Shown here one piece after another: positions 42,595-56,034 of a stretch of DNA of 64,000 nucleotides. This DNA comes from Delphinus delphis (taxonomy: Eukaryota > Chordata > Mammalia > Artiodactyla > Delphinidae), in contig NC_082694.2 of NCBI RefSeq assembly GCF_949987515.2, forward strand, positions 43,114,451 to 43,178,450, read 5' to 3'. Position numbers and translations under genes: made by a program. Position 1 is the first letter of the stretch; every line of letters starts with the position of its first letter. The notes below the pieces were generated by a model. It made no database searches, was not told the origin of the DNA, and was given only the letters and a program-made list of their open reading frames with translations.

Positions 42595-42815
42595 ATAACT
42601 TTAATTTGACTTAGCACGTATCAAGCACTTCGCTAAGAAGGCATAGGCATTTTTTCACGTGCACTAATGCATTTGATCCTCACTGCCAAACTAAGAAGCA
42701 GGTATTATTATTCCCATCCTAGAGATGAAAGATGGAGGCTTAGAGGTGTTGAGTAACTCCTCAAAGTAACAAAGCTAGTAGAGTGCGATTCTGGACCTCA
42801 AAGCCCACTCCTCAC
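42595..42815 (-). repeat. MIR, minus strand
   Basis: Diagnostic reversed wording: ttgatcctcactgccaaact, attattattcccatcctaga, gatgaaagatggaggcttag, and aaagtaacaaagctagtag. Confidence 0.85.
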
Positions 42816-45029
42816 TGCTGGAGAACACAGACCCTGTGAAGAGGCAGAGGCAAGGCCAAATTAAACAATGGCCAAGGAGGGTGAGCAGCACCGATAGTCT
42901 GATTGATTTAAAGTCTCTCCCTCATCATTACACTTGAACGCTACACCATCACTCGATGAACGCATCTGTTGAGAGAAAACTCTGTTTTCCCTGAGATACA
43001 AAACAAATACATCACCCCTTCAATTCATACGGTTGTTCCTTCAGGTCAACAAGAGTCAGCCAAAGTGAAGGCAGCAAGTTTCACGGTCAACAACCACCAA
43101 ACCATCCCCAGCTAAGTACCTGGATCTGCAAAGTCATTAGTGGGCTTCATAAATATAGATGCCATTCACAATGCAATCGTTGGACAATTTCACAAACTTC
43201 TTACAATTCAGAAACCTGCAGGGTTAGAAGAAACTACTGGACAAAGGCAAAGAGCAGATTCTTCTGGCTAATGTCTAACCTGAGCTGTTTTCAAAGCAGC
43301 GGCTTTCCTGGATTCTCTTCTGAACAGCTGGGGAACCCAATGAAAGGTTCACTCTGCTTAATTTAATGTCACGGCTACCAGTGCTGTTTAACCTTCTTCC
43401 TGGTGATAATAAAAGAGAATCTGATGTATTGTATATCACTTAACAGAAGCACCCGGGGAACATTAAGGTAGAATAAAACAACAGGCCCACGGCCCAGGTC
43501 AATCCAAATCCATGGAAAATGACGGACACCTCTTACATCTACAAATGTATATATCTTTCCATAATGCCCATTTTAATGAACTGACTTATAAAGAGATTAG
43601 TCTAAATAGCAACTCACTCGAAATTTATTTTCTTGTTGCTGTCTGTGCAGGGGTAACTGAGAGAGAATTCAGTCTATCATCAGGAGACACCACTTATCCT
43701 ATCCCTGCTATCAAGCTAAGAATCTAGCTCCTAATATACATGGAGAAAAATGAATTACTCAGAAGAAGTGCACATAATTCTGAAGACAGTGCTCTATTCT
43801 GTGTAAATAAATTCCAATTGGCTTTATTTTTTTTAGCGGCCTAGAAAAACTACTTGCTTTGTAATCACCACGATCACTAGGTATTTGATACATACGCAAG
43901 GAGAAAAAATTTTTAGAAGTTTCGTCAAGTCTTCCACATCAGAGCAGACAAGCTTCTAGCCCAGGAAGGAAATACCAAATGGAACCGTCTCATACCCACA
44001 GAATCAGGATACCTTTTACCACCATCTGCTCACTCAGATCTAAACAGCAAGCAGATGGTACAGTAGTTTGAAAGTTAACTTCAACAGGGCATCTCCCTGG
44101 AGCTCTAACCAGAATCCTTGACAGTGGAAGGATCTGGCCTCAGCTTTTTACACTTTCAGAAGCTAAGGTCTGTCTTCCGTTCAGTTCTCAGCACCTGGGC
44201 TCTACACTCACTATCCAGTCACTTTGTGTGTGGGGTCCAGTGACCTCCCTAACCACTCTCCAGGACATTCCACAGGGTCCTGGTCTCTGGTACTTGAGTC
44301 TTCTGCATGCTTATTGTTTCTTTTATCATGTTGTCTTTTCCACATTTTATTCCACTTTTATCAGCACCTGAAAATATGCAATCTTTGTTTACTTCAAAAA
44401 CAACCTTTGTCAAGAGTTCATGTGGTCTTTTAAAAACTTGTCTGGCTCTTAAAAGTTACCCTTAAATAAAAGGTTTTTAACTTGTTTAAAAAGCTCTTAA
44501 TTTAGGCTACTGGTTTATATATTTGTATGCAATGATTTTTACAGAAAAATGGAGCATGTTGGATCCAAAGTCTTAGGATATTCTTTCCTGGACAAAGGAT
44601 TGTGGTCTAGGGGTTAGAAGACCCTGCCTGACTCTGCCCAACCTGCAGGACTCTTGAGAAGCTGCACACTTTGAATGCTTTCAATCTGCTCTGACAATCA
44701 AGACTCTGATCCCAGGACCTGCACCCAGACTTAAGCCACAAATCCAATGTCAGGCTGGGGACTGGAGCACGGCACCTTGAAGGAAAGCAGAGGCCAGGAA
44801 GGAAGGCAAGCAGTAGACCTTTCAAGGACATTTCTTAGGAACAAAGCTCAGGCAAGGAGATGACTGGGATTGCCCTGTGCCTGATTTCCAGGACCAGGCC
44901 TCTTTCCTGTTCACTGGCTTCCGCTAAATTTAGCTGGAAGTCTTCCAGACAGTTCCAGCCTTTATCTGACCCCACTCTATCTGTGCAATATTCTCTTTAT
45001 GCTACTGTTAGAACCGAAGACACTCATCT
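42816..45029. other. Unassigned sequence
   Basis: Short open frames at 43512-43727 and 44224-44433 have no recognisable similarity. A weak MIR-like patch lies near 44590-44700. Confidence 0.45.
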
Positions 45030-45265
45030 GGGATCTGGCTCAGACTAGTAGTTAAGAGCCTGGAGCCAGACTGCCTGAGTCTGAATGCTGACTCAACGAC
45101 CTCCTCTGTGGCCTTGAGCGATTTATTAAGCTCCTGCATCTCCGTTTCCTCATTTGCAAAGTGGATGAATAACAACCTTCCACTCAGCGGTAGGTACTGA
45201 GTGAGTTACTCTGTGTAGGCACTGGACAGTGGCTGGCACACAGTAAGCCCCAGCTATTACTAACA
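45030..45265 (+). repeat. MIR, near full length
   Basis: agtagttaagagcctggagc, then cagactgcctgagtctgaat, tccgtttcctcatttgcaaa and ggctggcacacagtaagccc give the MIR in order. Confidence 0.92.
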
Positions 45266-45714
45266 CCGGCCTCCCTTCTAGTGCTAAGTGTCGGCCCTCT
45301 GCGGCGGAGCAGGGTGCTTGCTCTGCCCCCTGCCTCCAGCACTGCGATGGCAGACAGGGCTGCGCTCCACATCTGTGCTGTCTCCCCTGGTCCTATGCAT
45401 ACGCAGTTCACAGGCTCTTCAGCCTCGCTTTACGGGCTGCTCTGCTCTCAGCCATACACGTGAACACTGGTAAGTCACAGCTTCCACTGAGTGCAGCCTG
45501 ACTACTGCATCAAGCACTGAACGCCAGCAAAGAGAATCTGTGAAATGGGAGTAAAAACCAGCCGAATACAAATGGGTAAGATGATTCAAAGGAAAGGGAA
45601 TGCCTGTGTTTCGGAACAGCACTGACTCAATGTGTACACACTTTGACTACTCTTTGTAAAGTGACTAGTGACCCTCTGGCTGCTAATAAACACTGAATTT
45701 AGGCCAAAACAGCA

Positions 45715-45985
45715 TATTTATTTATTCAGCAAATATTTGAATGTTTCAGACACTGAGCTACAATGGAGAACAAACAATAGATAAGAAGCAAGAAAATAAA
45801 TAAAATCATTTCAAATGTGTTAAGGGTGATGAAGGAATGATTGGATGGTTAGGGAAGGCCTCTCTGAAGAATAGGTGTTTAATTAATAATGAATGAGGGC
45901 CAGCCACGGTTAGAGGATGAGCATTCTAGAAAAAGGGGAAGTGCATGCAAAGGCCCTGTGGTAGAGATGAGAAAAATATTTTTTT
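45715..45985 (-). repeat. L2 antisense fragment
   Basis: ttattcagcaaatatttgaa, ttagggaaggcctctctgaa and agtgcatgcaaaggccctgt are antisense L2 phrases. Confidence 0.75.
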
Positions 45986-47380
45986 AAAAATAGAGTACAG
46001 TTAGAAAGAAGAGCGTTAGGCATCAAGTCTGTATCTACCTCCAACCAGCTTGGTGATTAGGTTCATGTGATCCCTTCCAGCTCTAAAATTCCATAAATGT
46101 CTCTAGGAAGTGATGTATTGATTGGTACAGATAAGGCAGATTATGCTGGCTCTAGCACTCTGGACTGACTATAAAAAATGCCAGAGGAAGTCATCTCAGT
46201 AGATGACATGCATAAGCAGTCATCTGCTTTCATCACAAGAATAAATAAGATGAACTGGATTTCAGAAGCTTTGTTGTGTTCTGGTTAGTCAAAGAAAGAG
46301 TAAAGTGGCCACAGACAATCCCCCACCTCCACAATGTAAAAGACCACAGGACTTGAGGATGGAGGTGACGTGGAGAGAGAAAGTGGGACCTGGAGATGAC
46401 ACCACAGACAAGCAGACCCATGAATGACCTGGCGTTTAAAAAATCATTTAAGAAAGTTTAAACTCCAAAGGCTATTCAAGAGTATCAGTCAAACTGCTCT
46501 GCAGGGGCTTTGAAACAAATACCCTTTTCAAGTCCCTTCTGAAAACTTCATTTCCAATTATGAAGACAGCTCCAATATTTCAAGTAAAATTTCCTCTTAA
46601 TGAGGGAAGAGAAAGAGTCTGGGGACAGATGAACTCAGTTGCCTGGCTAAGTATTTAATTTCTCACTTAGGTTGGCAAGTCAAGACAGACAGCCTTAGTT
46701 CATACATTAATATTTATGAAAAATGGCACAACGTTCCATCTGGAAAGAAGATCTGGGGAAAATGCTATATCTAGCAATGGCAGCCCAGACTCTCTGGACT
46801 GCTACATGCTGGAGTAGGTGTGCCCCTCAACACAGAAGGTAAACTCCCAATTAATGTGGAATTTATGTTGTGAAAATATCTTTACAGATAAATTGCTCAA
46901 ATGGAGGCCTCGGAAACCATAGCAACTATACATTTTAATTAAAGTTTGCAACTTGAAAGCAAAACCTTAAATAATTGGTACCTCCAAGTCTTTGCTGAAT
47001 TGGCTTAGCTACGGGAAATACAGGCTTCTAATAACAGGAAAAGAAAAACCTTCCACTTTACCATCTTCCAATTACTACGTGCACCTCTCAGAATGTGAGA
47101 TAGCCTGAGTTAATTCTCCAATATATGAAGCTAAAATATGCCCTCTGAATAGAAAGTCCGTTGGAACACAAAATAGAAAAAGAAATTATAACTCTGGCTT
47201 AGGAATCTTTTTCCAGCCACGGGTAAGACACACAAAAGACATTTTAAAAACCTTTTGACAACCACCATTAATACTCTCAATTTATTGAATGCCATTGACG
47301 TATGTTTATCATAGAAAAGTGACATTTTGCTATTTTGTGAATAACTGCCTGAAACAGAAGTGGAAATCTTTAACCACACA
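45986..47380. other. Unassigned sequence
   Basis: No gene or confident repeat seen. Confidence 0.45.
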
Positions 47381-47605
47381 CTTATTCAACAAATATTTAT
47401 GGACAGTCAACCATGTGTCTGTACTGAAGACAAATATCCTCATAGAATATATTTAACAGAACATTCCTGTACTATGTGCTTTCTGGACACTTTGTTTTAT
47501 TCTCACAATAGTATCGTAACTATTCAACAGACAGGGTGATAGGGATCTAGCAAAGGTTAGTGACTTTTTCCAAGTCAGGTACTAAGATTGGGTCTACAAC
47601 TGCAA
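47380..47605 (-). repeat. L2 antisense end followed by MIR-like remnant
   Basis: cttattcaacaaatatttat at the start is antisense L2. From about 47490, attctcacaatagtatcgta and gacagggtgatagggatcta look like a decayed reversed MIR. Confidence 0.6.
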
Positions 47606-48469
47606 ACCAGTTCAAGGCTTCAAGAGAACTGGTCAGTTAGCTTCATCAACAGCCTATCAATTTCTGTCAATAGTAACAATGCCAAAAATAAAACTCAGGT
47701 AGATCACTGGAGTGATCTATCTGGGCACTCAGCAGGAGAAAAAGGTCCTTTGTGTGGGTCCTCGAGCCCAGTCAAAAGCAGAAATAAAATTCTGTGGCTC
47801 TAAATATACAAAAAAAAAAAAATCCAAGATGGGATCAGATTGGTTTTGTCCCTAATATCCAAGAACAGGTTATAGGAGAACAATATAAATGCCCATATGA
47901 TCATATAAGCATCCTGGCAAAAGTTAATAGTTAAATGCCATCCAAACCATATTTGGCACTGGGGCAGTTCTTGGAATGATTCCAAAAGGAAACAGGCAAC
48001 ATTTTATTTGAAATTTATCATCTCCTTGGCTATCAACTGATCCAAATATCTATCTAAGTTCTTTTAACAAGTGTCTCAGGAATGTATTGCTATTATTTAT
48101 TATTAGCATTGTGCTCCCCTGTCACCACTCTATCTGGTCCCAGGTCTGCCAACACCAAGTCCGGCACTGAGCCGACTCCTTCTAGGTGGTCTGTGCACCG
48201 CCACCAAGCTGGGAAAGTTCCAACTTCCAACTAAACAGGGAAGCTGGGATTTGTTATTTTTTTCTGTCTGAGGTGGCTCTGTTTACACATTCATTGTCTC
48301 AGGTCCTACACATCCACTTGCCACCTCAGAGAGGAAGTTCGCATGATCACCCCCTGCTACAAAACACACAGCCTAGCACTCAACAGGGTTTCAAAAGTCT
48401 TTTCTTTGAGGAGGTTTGATTTACTTATGCTTTTGCCCATTTAAACACTGGCCCTTTTCTTTGTAAAAG
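47606..48469. other. Unassigned sequence
   Basis: An A13 run at 47810 is the only distinctive feature. The short frame at 48186-48419 has no recognised similarity. Confidence 0.45.
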
Positions 48470-48790
48470 CTATAAATCCCACCTATCTTACGGTAGCTGG
48501 CCCTCAAGTCCTTCCATCTCGGCAGTCCTTCCAACTCCCTTGACTAAGTTAGTCTGTCATGGTCACTCCTGTCTCTGAATTCATACCCTACACTGCCTTA
48601 ACTCAATGAAACGCTATGTAGAATAACACTGGATTCCATTCTCATGCATCCGTATGGTTTTACTTCCCCAGTTGTGTAAGTTCCTTGAGGGCAGGAGCTT
48701 GGTTGATATCCCACTATGTCAGGCACAATGATAGACACGTGGTATAAGCTGCATAAATACTTGCTATGGGGGTAAATATTTTCAGTCTCA
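48470..48790 (+). repeat. L2 3'-end fragment
   Basis: tgtgtaagttccttgagggc then aggagcttggttgatatccc and the degraded 'gcataaatacttgc' mark the L2 3' terminus. Confidence 0.7.
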
Positions 48791-49784
48791 AAGTCATTTC
48801 CATAGCTTGATTCAATCACTAAAAAAATAGTCACTTTTACTTCCACCACCGAGTTGTTTTATGAAATTTCCCCATTCTCAAAAGGCCACTGGGAAAAAAG
48901 TTATTTATGCAAAGTGCAGCCTGAGAAAACAATTAGTATTTTTTTCCTATTCTCGATTAGAAAATATTTAAACAGATTGCATTGAAGAAACTACCTCAGC
49001 CAACCCCATGGGAGGTGGGGTGAGTGGGCAGAATTCCAAAAGTTTATTTGTAAATCACTAGTTGGGAAAGAGAAAAACACGTTCCCAGTGACTGAAATAA
49101 TGCCCTGTGTTGGGGGTTCATTTTCCAGAAGATGTAACAGATGCAGCAAAAGGGGCTGAGAGGAAGAGAAGCGGCTTCGGGGAGGCTGACTTGACTCCCA
49201 ACACCAGGGCTCTGGGAAAGGAAGGAGGAACAATCACAGGCACCCTCCACACCCCTTCCTCTAAATCATGATTGGGAATCAGGGACCAGTGCTCCGGGGC
49301 TGGGGGACAGGAAATTCCAAACAGCAGCGAGTCTCCACTACAACTTTCAAGACGGAAGGGACACCAAGTTAAAGTAGAAAGGAAAGGACCCCTTGTGGCT
49401 CCACAACTGGACAAGCCATTTGTGTATCTGCAGCCTCATAAATGAGCAGTGGATATACTCAGGGTATCCTCCACTGGCAGGCATCTGGGAGATCACTGAA
49501 CCCAGTCTTCCTCAGACTGTGCGCTTCCAAGCTCGAGATTCCCTCACCAAGTCAACAGCTGTCCGGGGGAAAAGACACGCTATGGTCAATCAGTCTGAGA
49601 ACCACTAGGTTAAATAAAGGTCATCACAGGTCACCACTGGCTACTTGAAGATAATAACAAATACTGTAAATCTTGTCAATGTTGAAGGTAGACCATGCAG
49701 CATTTCCCAAACTATTTTAACACAGAACGCTTTTCCCAAAGGACAACACCATGCAGGTCACAGGTTAGAAAATGCACCTCAAAC
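48791..49784. other. Unassigned sequence
   Basis: Overlapping minus-strand frames at 48991-49414 show no recognised similarity. A possible hAT end (tctgagaaccactag) lies at 49594-49609 without a matching partner. Confidence 0.4.
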
Positions 49785-49915
49785 CATCCTCTGCATTTTA
49801 CAGATGAGGCAACTGAGGTCTAGAGAAGCAAACTAATTTCTGGAGACAGCAGGGTTAATATGTGGAAGAACAGGGATGAGACTCGGCATTTTCCTCCTCC
49901 AGGTCAGCACTCTGT
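49785..49915 (-). repeat. MIR, minus strand fragment
   Basis: attttacagatgaggcaact then gaggtctagagaagcaaact is the conserved reversed MIR core. Confidence 0.85.
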
Positions 49916-52129
49916 CTTCAGAGCACCTCTCAGCTCCCAACTCCAGGTTCCGTTTTGTTAGGCAGCCCCACCTTCTCTCTGCACCATCCCGAGGCTCTGC
50001 CTTCCCCGCTCCCTCCACAGCTAAGTGTCCAAGCTCATTTAAGAGCTTGCCTCCTGTCCCTCATCTCTCCTACTTAATATCAGATCTAATCTCAACTGCC
50101 AGCTCACCTGGATCTCTGCAGATTACCTGCCCCCAGAATCCCCATTGCAAGGCGGCTGATCACCCGCCAAAACACACCCACTGCCCTAAACAAGCCTTTT
50201 CAGCGCCAATTACTGCCTGCAGCAACACCATCTCCCGATACCACACGCTGGGTCCCTCCGCAGGCCCAGCGCTGACTATCCGACTAGAAGGCTCCCCAGC
50301 CTCTGCGGGGTGCACGCAAAGTCCCTGCCCTCCCTGTGAATACCTAGTACTCACGTCCCATTCCTGTTCCTCTGCCACCCAGCTAGCTGTTTGTTGCCAC
50401 AGGCAACATCATGTACCGGTGCCTGTAGGACAACCTTCTGCCACGGCAAGTATCCATGGCAACCAGATGAGGCCAGCAAATAGAATTAAACTCCACAGGT
50501 AATTCCCCAAAGTTAGCTTAGCCAATAGATGATTTATCAGAGCAGTGAACATTTGGCAAAACGGAGTCTATTGGGCTCCAAATCCTCTTTGTCGTATCAT
50601 GGTCTGCTGGGCAAAGACATGGCTTAAGGTGAGAACCTGGAAAAGGGAAACAGTAGTCCCAGGCTTGACTGACCTAGGGAAAAAAACACTGCCTAGGAAA
50701 TGAAACAAGTGAGGGCAGGATGCAAATCATTTTCCATGGCAGGATATCTGTTCTCCTTATTCCCACTTAAAATTCAACTAAAGTTATCGAGGGCCTACGA
50801 TGCACCAGGTAATATAAGGAACATAAATATAACACACGTGAGATTTGCACAGGCTATTAGGAAAGTAAAACTGAAATGTATACAAAGATAAATATGATAT
50901 AAATGACTATCAAGATGAAAACAGAAGACAAAATTACCACAAAAAAGAACATGACTAGCGGCCAACTGGTTGGTACAAACAATAACAGCCACGAACAGTC
51001 AGGCGATAAAATGACAACTGCTCATCTCTGCTCACAACAAGAGACTTTGTCAGGAGACAAAAGACAGTAAGACCATCTGACTCATCAATCCTTCGATCAA
51101 ATGAGCATGTTAAACCCTGACCCACATGAGGGTTAAACAGCATGGTGTACATGAAGCATTTTGGAAGCATAAAGAACTCTACAAACTTAGTTATCATGCT
51201 CTTGTATTTCAGGATCAAAACCTAGACCACCAAGTCTAGTCTCTTCATGTGAAACTCCAGAAACATTATACCAAATCAGCTTCAGGACTGGTGAATACTG
51301 TCAGATTTTCAAAATTAGAGATGAAAGTGATCAGCACAGAGTAGGCACTGCAAGTGCTGTGCAGATAGTACTTCCTTTTCGCCAAGTTAAAATCCTTAAA
51401 ATCACTTTATGAAGTGGTATCACATAAAGCAATCATGTTTTCCCGCTGAGACTATACAGTAATTGGATGCTTATTTCTGACCAAGGATTCGGTATTACAG
51501 CTGTCACAAATACGATCTACAATGTCATAAAAGCAAAGATAGAATAATCATAAATCTTCATAATCATGGAAAGCAGTAAGGCTCTTCTTCAAAGTCTATA
51601 ATAGGGGCATCATGCATGGTACACACTGATTACACAAAGGGCCCAATTCATCATAAATTGTACCTACATCAGAATACAACCCCATTACGTTATAAATGTA
51701 AACCCAAACCACTGTGGTAACTATAATAAACATGTAATTAAAAATTATTTCCTTGCTTTTTTAGCACTGTCTCCGGGTACTCAAACTCAGTCCAAGAAAT
51801 TCTGATTTAGGCTCCCATTTTCTCCCGATAAATGTCTCATAACAGAGTCATTCTAAATCATTCCATCAACTGAGAGCTGCCATTTAAAGAAGGTTTTAAT
51901 GGATGTTTACTAGTGATAAGGACAGTGATGATGGTGCTTCCACACCCCAAAATTTACTCTTTAGGTTACCATTACCCCAATGCTTCTCTTTATCTGCTCC
52001 TACCTCCTGCTTCAGACACAGTTCGAAAAGCAAATGCCCAACATCACACCTCAACAGCGCCACCAGGAAGCAAGTGTCCCGACCCTCCTGTCTACTGCAG
52101 TCTCCACTTTATCAGACTTCTGAGTGCAG
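49916..52129. other. Mostly unassigned sequence, with a 208-codon chance frame
   Basis: A plus-strand frame at 49876-50502 is among the longest in the window, but it starts within the MIR, is Ser/Pro/Cys-rich, and has no recognised domain. A weak antisense L2 end lies near 50765-50825. The rest is unremarkable AT-rich sequence. Confidence 0.4.
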
Positions 52130-52255
52130 CAGCGCTTCTCAAGTATTAATGTGCATTCAAGTCACCTCTGGATTGCCTTAAAGTGTAGATTTCTGGTTCA
52201 GTAGTTCCAGGCTGAGACGACAGTCTTGTTGCTAGTCTGGGGACGACCCCTGAGA
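52130..52255 (+). mobile_element. hAT MITE fragment (MER5A-like)
   Basis: cagcgcttctcaagtattaa, tgtgcattcaagtcacctct and gtgtagatttctggttcagt follow the MER5A order from the left terminus. The right end is degraded. Confidence 0.75.
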
Positions 52256-52261
52256 TATAAG

Positions 52262-52485
52262 GTATTATAGCGCTATGGACGCTTGAATCCTTGCTCTGCC
52301 CTCTACCAGCTGTGAGACCTTAAGCAAGTCGTTCAGCCTTTAGAGCTGGTTTCACATCTGCAAAGGGGAATTTCTACTGCTCCATTCTTAGAATTATTGT
52401 AAAGGTGAACTGAACTCACAGAGAAGCTCTTAGCATGGTGCCTGACACATGGCTAGATTCTCATTAAATATTAGTCACCATCACT
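52262..52485 (+). repeat. MIR, near full length
   Basis: ctctaccagctgtgagacct, taagcaagtcgttcagcctt and ggtgcctgacacatggctag are MIR sense phrases in order. Confidence 0.88.
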
Positions 52486-53934
52486 TTATTGCAAAGTCAT
52501 CAAAACCAACCAAACCAGGACAATGCTTAACAGATCATCAGCTTGAGCTCTCAGAAGCAATCTGTAAACAATTCTTACCAGAATTTCTAGAAGCCAGCAA
52601 AAGCCAAAATCCTATGTTTAAGTATTGCTGGAAAAAGGCACTGGGACCTGAGGGATGGTGTGAATGCTGCAGCGTGATGAGGGCAGGAGGGAAATGGGAA
52701 ACAGTCAAAGAAGGCTGCCCCTGATGACTAACCCTAGAGTTTGAGAAGTTACAGTTTGTACTCTCTTCCTCTGTCTCTTCCCCTGAGCCTTATCACCAGA
52801 GAGGACCAAGAATTCTGAAGAATTTTAAAAACTGGAACAAAATACAAATCAAAATTATTCTCTCCCTCCTATATTTCAAGTCAAACATACCAGCAAGTAA
52901 GAATAACAGATCCATGGAAACGTCTAAGGACACTGCCACTGAACTTACAGGAAATTTGGGTAGAAAATGTCATAGTTGACATTCTCTCCCTAAATTAAAA
53001 GTTGCCAGCATTGCAAGGATCAAGAGTTCCTTGAAGGTATGAATTCAAGAGAGAGACAAACGGCTCAAGCTGTAGGATGAATAGGGAATTCAACAGTCTT
53101 CATTTTCTGTCTATTGACACCTGTAAACCTCACGTGAAAAATTCGATGGGACTAATCCTTTCTTCCTGAGAAGCACGTGCCGTTTTCCATATGACCTGGC
53201 TTCCATTTTGCTTCCTGGAAGAATTCCCGGCTGCTGCTTTTTCTCAGCGGTACGCAGTGCTGCAGACCTCACACACTCAGATGTGAAGGGAGCAGCTTTA
53301 ACAGTAGGAATCTCATTTTTCTTTTTCCACTTTTGGGGCATTCTTAAATGAGCATTCTCAGATGTAGCCATATAAAAACTTAAAAAAAAAAAAACTTCTA
53401 ATAATCAGTCAGAGTAATACTAAACCCAGGGAACATGAAATCAATTAACAATGTGCTCAGATAATCCAATAAAGTGAAGCGGAAACAGATCAATTTTTTG
53501 TTTTCTTTGCTTGATTGGTCTGGTCGGATTGATCTGGTTCTTAATATAAGATCATCATCGTGGTCCAACTTTGTAAGGGCCTTGTTATAAGTTAGAATAA
53601 AAGAAATCCATTTTATCTAAACAGAATTGCCTTGATTCCTGTTGTGTCCCACATGAACCCTGGGACTTCTTGTTGCTTCTGGCAGCTGTAGTTGACAGGA
53701 GTAACAGAAAGGTAGATTCCAGCAAGGATATATACTAACCTCCACAGCATCCTAAACTGGTCTTGGATCCACTAGAAACTGCTTCCTGTATTTGGGGGCA
53801 ACCTTCCTCTCTGGACTTGTCCCCCCACTTGTCAAAATAAGCAAACATCTGCTCAACAATCAGTTGCATCAGTGAACATGGCCATGACATTTCATCCAAG
53901 GTATGTCCCTGTCTCCCCTGAGACTATAAGTATG
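52486..53934. other. Unassigned sequence
   Basis: A minus-strand frame of 86 codons at 53111-53371 is Lys/Arg-rich but unrecognised. An A-run sits at 53382. No splice or promoter evidence accompanies it. Confidence 0.4.
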
Positions 53935-54070
53935 TAGGTTAAACAGTAGTTGGAACCGGAGACAGCAAATGACTCCAGCCCTGCCACAGTTGGATGGGAC
54001 CAGGAATATGCCATTTCTTTAAGCCTCTTGTTCTTCATATGTTATACGGGGTAAACTGAGGTTCTTGGTG
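53935..54070 (+). repeat. MIR fragment
   Basis: gttaaacagtagttggaacc at the left and tatgttatacggggtaaact at the right fit a diverged MIR. Confidence 0.55.
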
Positions 54071-54480
54071 CGAACAGTATGACTCCTCCAGGGCCTTGTA
54101 CAAATATACAAGGAGGAAAAAACCCACCCTTTTTCTCTATCAGGCAAAGTGTACATTATATTATAAAAACTCAAGAAGCAACCCTAATGTCTAGACGTGG
54201 AGCTAGACTTACATTCAGCCAACCGTGCTGTGATGAAGCCAACCTCAATCCCCACTGCCAAAACCCCAGGTCTTCTCGGAAGCATTCAGCTTTCCAGTTA
54301 ACATCCTTTCCTGCCTTCAGCTAACACAATAGTCAAAGTCAGTGACAACTTTCCCAAGGGGACACATGATGGCTTATTTGTTCAAATCCTTCCTAAAGCT
54401 ATTTAACAAATGTTGACAGTCAAAACATGAACCAATAACACGTAGGCTCATTTCCCCAGTTCAAACTGCCCCAAAGTTTC

Positions 54481-55245
54481 TTTTTTTTTCTTCCTAACAT
54501 CCTTATTGGAGGATAAATGCTTTACAATGGTGTGTTAGTTTCTGCTGTATAACAAAGTGAATCAGCTCTACGTATACATATATCCTCATACCCCCTCCCT
54601 CTTGCGTCTCCCTCCCACCCTCCCTATCCCACCCCTCTAGGTGGTCACAAAGCATCGAGCTGATCTCCCTGTGCTATGCGGCTGCTTCCCACTAGCTATC
54701 GATTTTACATGTGGTAGTGTATATATGTCCATGCCACTCTCTTACTTCGTCCCAGCTTACCCCTCCCCCTCCCCATGTCAAGTCCATTCCCCATGTCTGC
54801 ATCTTTATTCCTGTCCTGCCCCTAGGTTCTTGAGAACCTTTTTTTTTTAGATTCCATATATATGCATTAGCATACGGTATTCATTTTTCTCTTTCTGACT
54901 TACTTCACTCTGTACGACAGACTCTAGGTCCATCCACCTCAGATGATTATCCACCTACAGATAACTCAATTTCGTTTCTTTTTATGGCTGAGTAATATTC
55001 CATTGTATATATGTACCACATCTTCTTTATCCATTCATCTGTCGATGGACACTTAAGTTGCTTCCATGTCCTGGCTACTATAAATAGAGCTGCAGTGAAC
55101 ATTGTGGTACATGACTCTTCTTGAATTATGGCTTTCTCAGGGTATATGCCCAGTAGTGGGATTGCTGGGTTGTATGGTAGTTCTATTTTTAGTTTTTTAA
55201 GGAACCTCCATACTGTTCTCCATAGTGGCTGTATCAATTTACATT
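54481..55245 (-). mobile_element. LINE-1 3' end, minus strand
   Basis: A T-run leads into cttattggaggataaatgct and the 3' UTR, followed by the ORF2 C-terminus. The minus-strand frame 54947-55267 reads the typical ORF2 end, with GIYPEKAI and YIYTMEYYSAIKRNE, and has no stop over about 100 codons. The flanks caaagtttc (54472-54480) and caaagttta (55246-55254) are a short target duplication. It is 5'-truncated to about 0.77 kb and is younger-looking than the copy at 56945. Confidence 0.93.
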
Positions 55246-55688
55246 CAAAGTTTATTTTCAAAATCACTTTTATTATTAACCAAATGTTACATACAATCTT
55301 GTCACCTCTCCCATCAGCATCACCATTACATTCTGAGCAATATTTTATACAGTGCCATTAGATAAGTTAACACTATACCATGAAACATTTTAGAAACTGA
55401 GCCTGTGATACCAACTAGGGTCTGTGAAGCTTTTATGATCATTAAGCTGGAGGTCTCAATATGTTGCAAGCTGAAATTCATAAAACTTATTTACAAAACA
55501 ACTGTATTTGCATAGTTGCCTATCAGATTTAAGAGCTGGTTCTGAAGTCAAGAAAGAAATTTAATTTTAGCCATTACAAGGACTCATGTCATAAGCCACG
55601 TATTTTCTTTCTTCTAAAGTCTTCAAACAAGAAATAAGATCTAAAATTTTACTCTGTAGTTACCTTCTTATGAGAAAACTTTGACACA
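55246..55688. other. Unassigned sequence
   Basis: Nothing recognised between the LINE-1 fragment and the next SINE. Confidence 0.5.
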
Positions 55689-56016
55689 GGGACTTCCCTG
55701 GTGGCGCAGTGGTTTTAAGAATCCACCTGCCAGTGCAGGAGACACAGGTTCGAGCCCTGGTCCGGGAAGGTCCCACATGCCGCACAGCAGCTAAGCCTGT
55801 GCGCCACAACTACTGAGCCTGAGCTCTAGAGCCCTCGAGCTACAACTACTGAAACCCGCATGCTAGAGCCCGTGCTCCACAACAAGAGAAGCCACCGCAA
55901 TGAGAAGCCCACGCACCACAACGAAGAGTAGCCCCCGCTCGGCACAACTAGAGAAAGCCCGCGCGCAGCAACGAAGACCCAACACAGCTAAAAAATAAAA
56001 AAATAAATAAAAATTT
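55689..56016 (+). mobile_element. CHR-type SINE, long subtype
   Basis: gggacttccctggtggcgca at the start, 'ccacaactactgagcctg' repeats in the middle and an A/T tail. A 9-bp duplication, tttgacaca, at 55680-55688 and 56026-56034 flanks it. Confidence 0.93.
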
Positions 56017-56034
56017 GAAAACAGTTTTGACACA

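Noticed and set aside
49876..50502. 208-codon plus-strand open frame
   Set aside because: It begins in a reversed MIR, has no recognisable domain, and has Ser/Pro-rich low-information composition. No splice sites or promoter support it.
53111..53371. Basic 86-codon minus-strand frame
   Set aside because: No similarity recognised, no poly(A) in the right orientation for a retrocopy, and no splice context.
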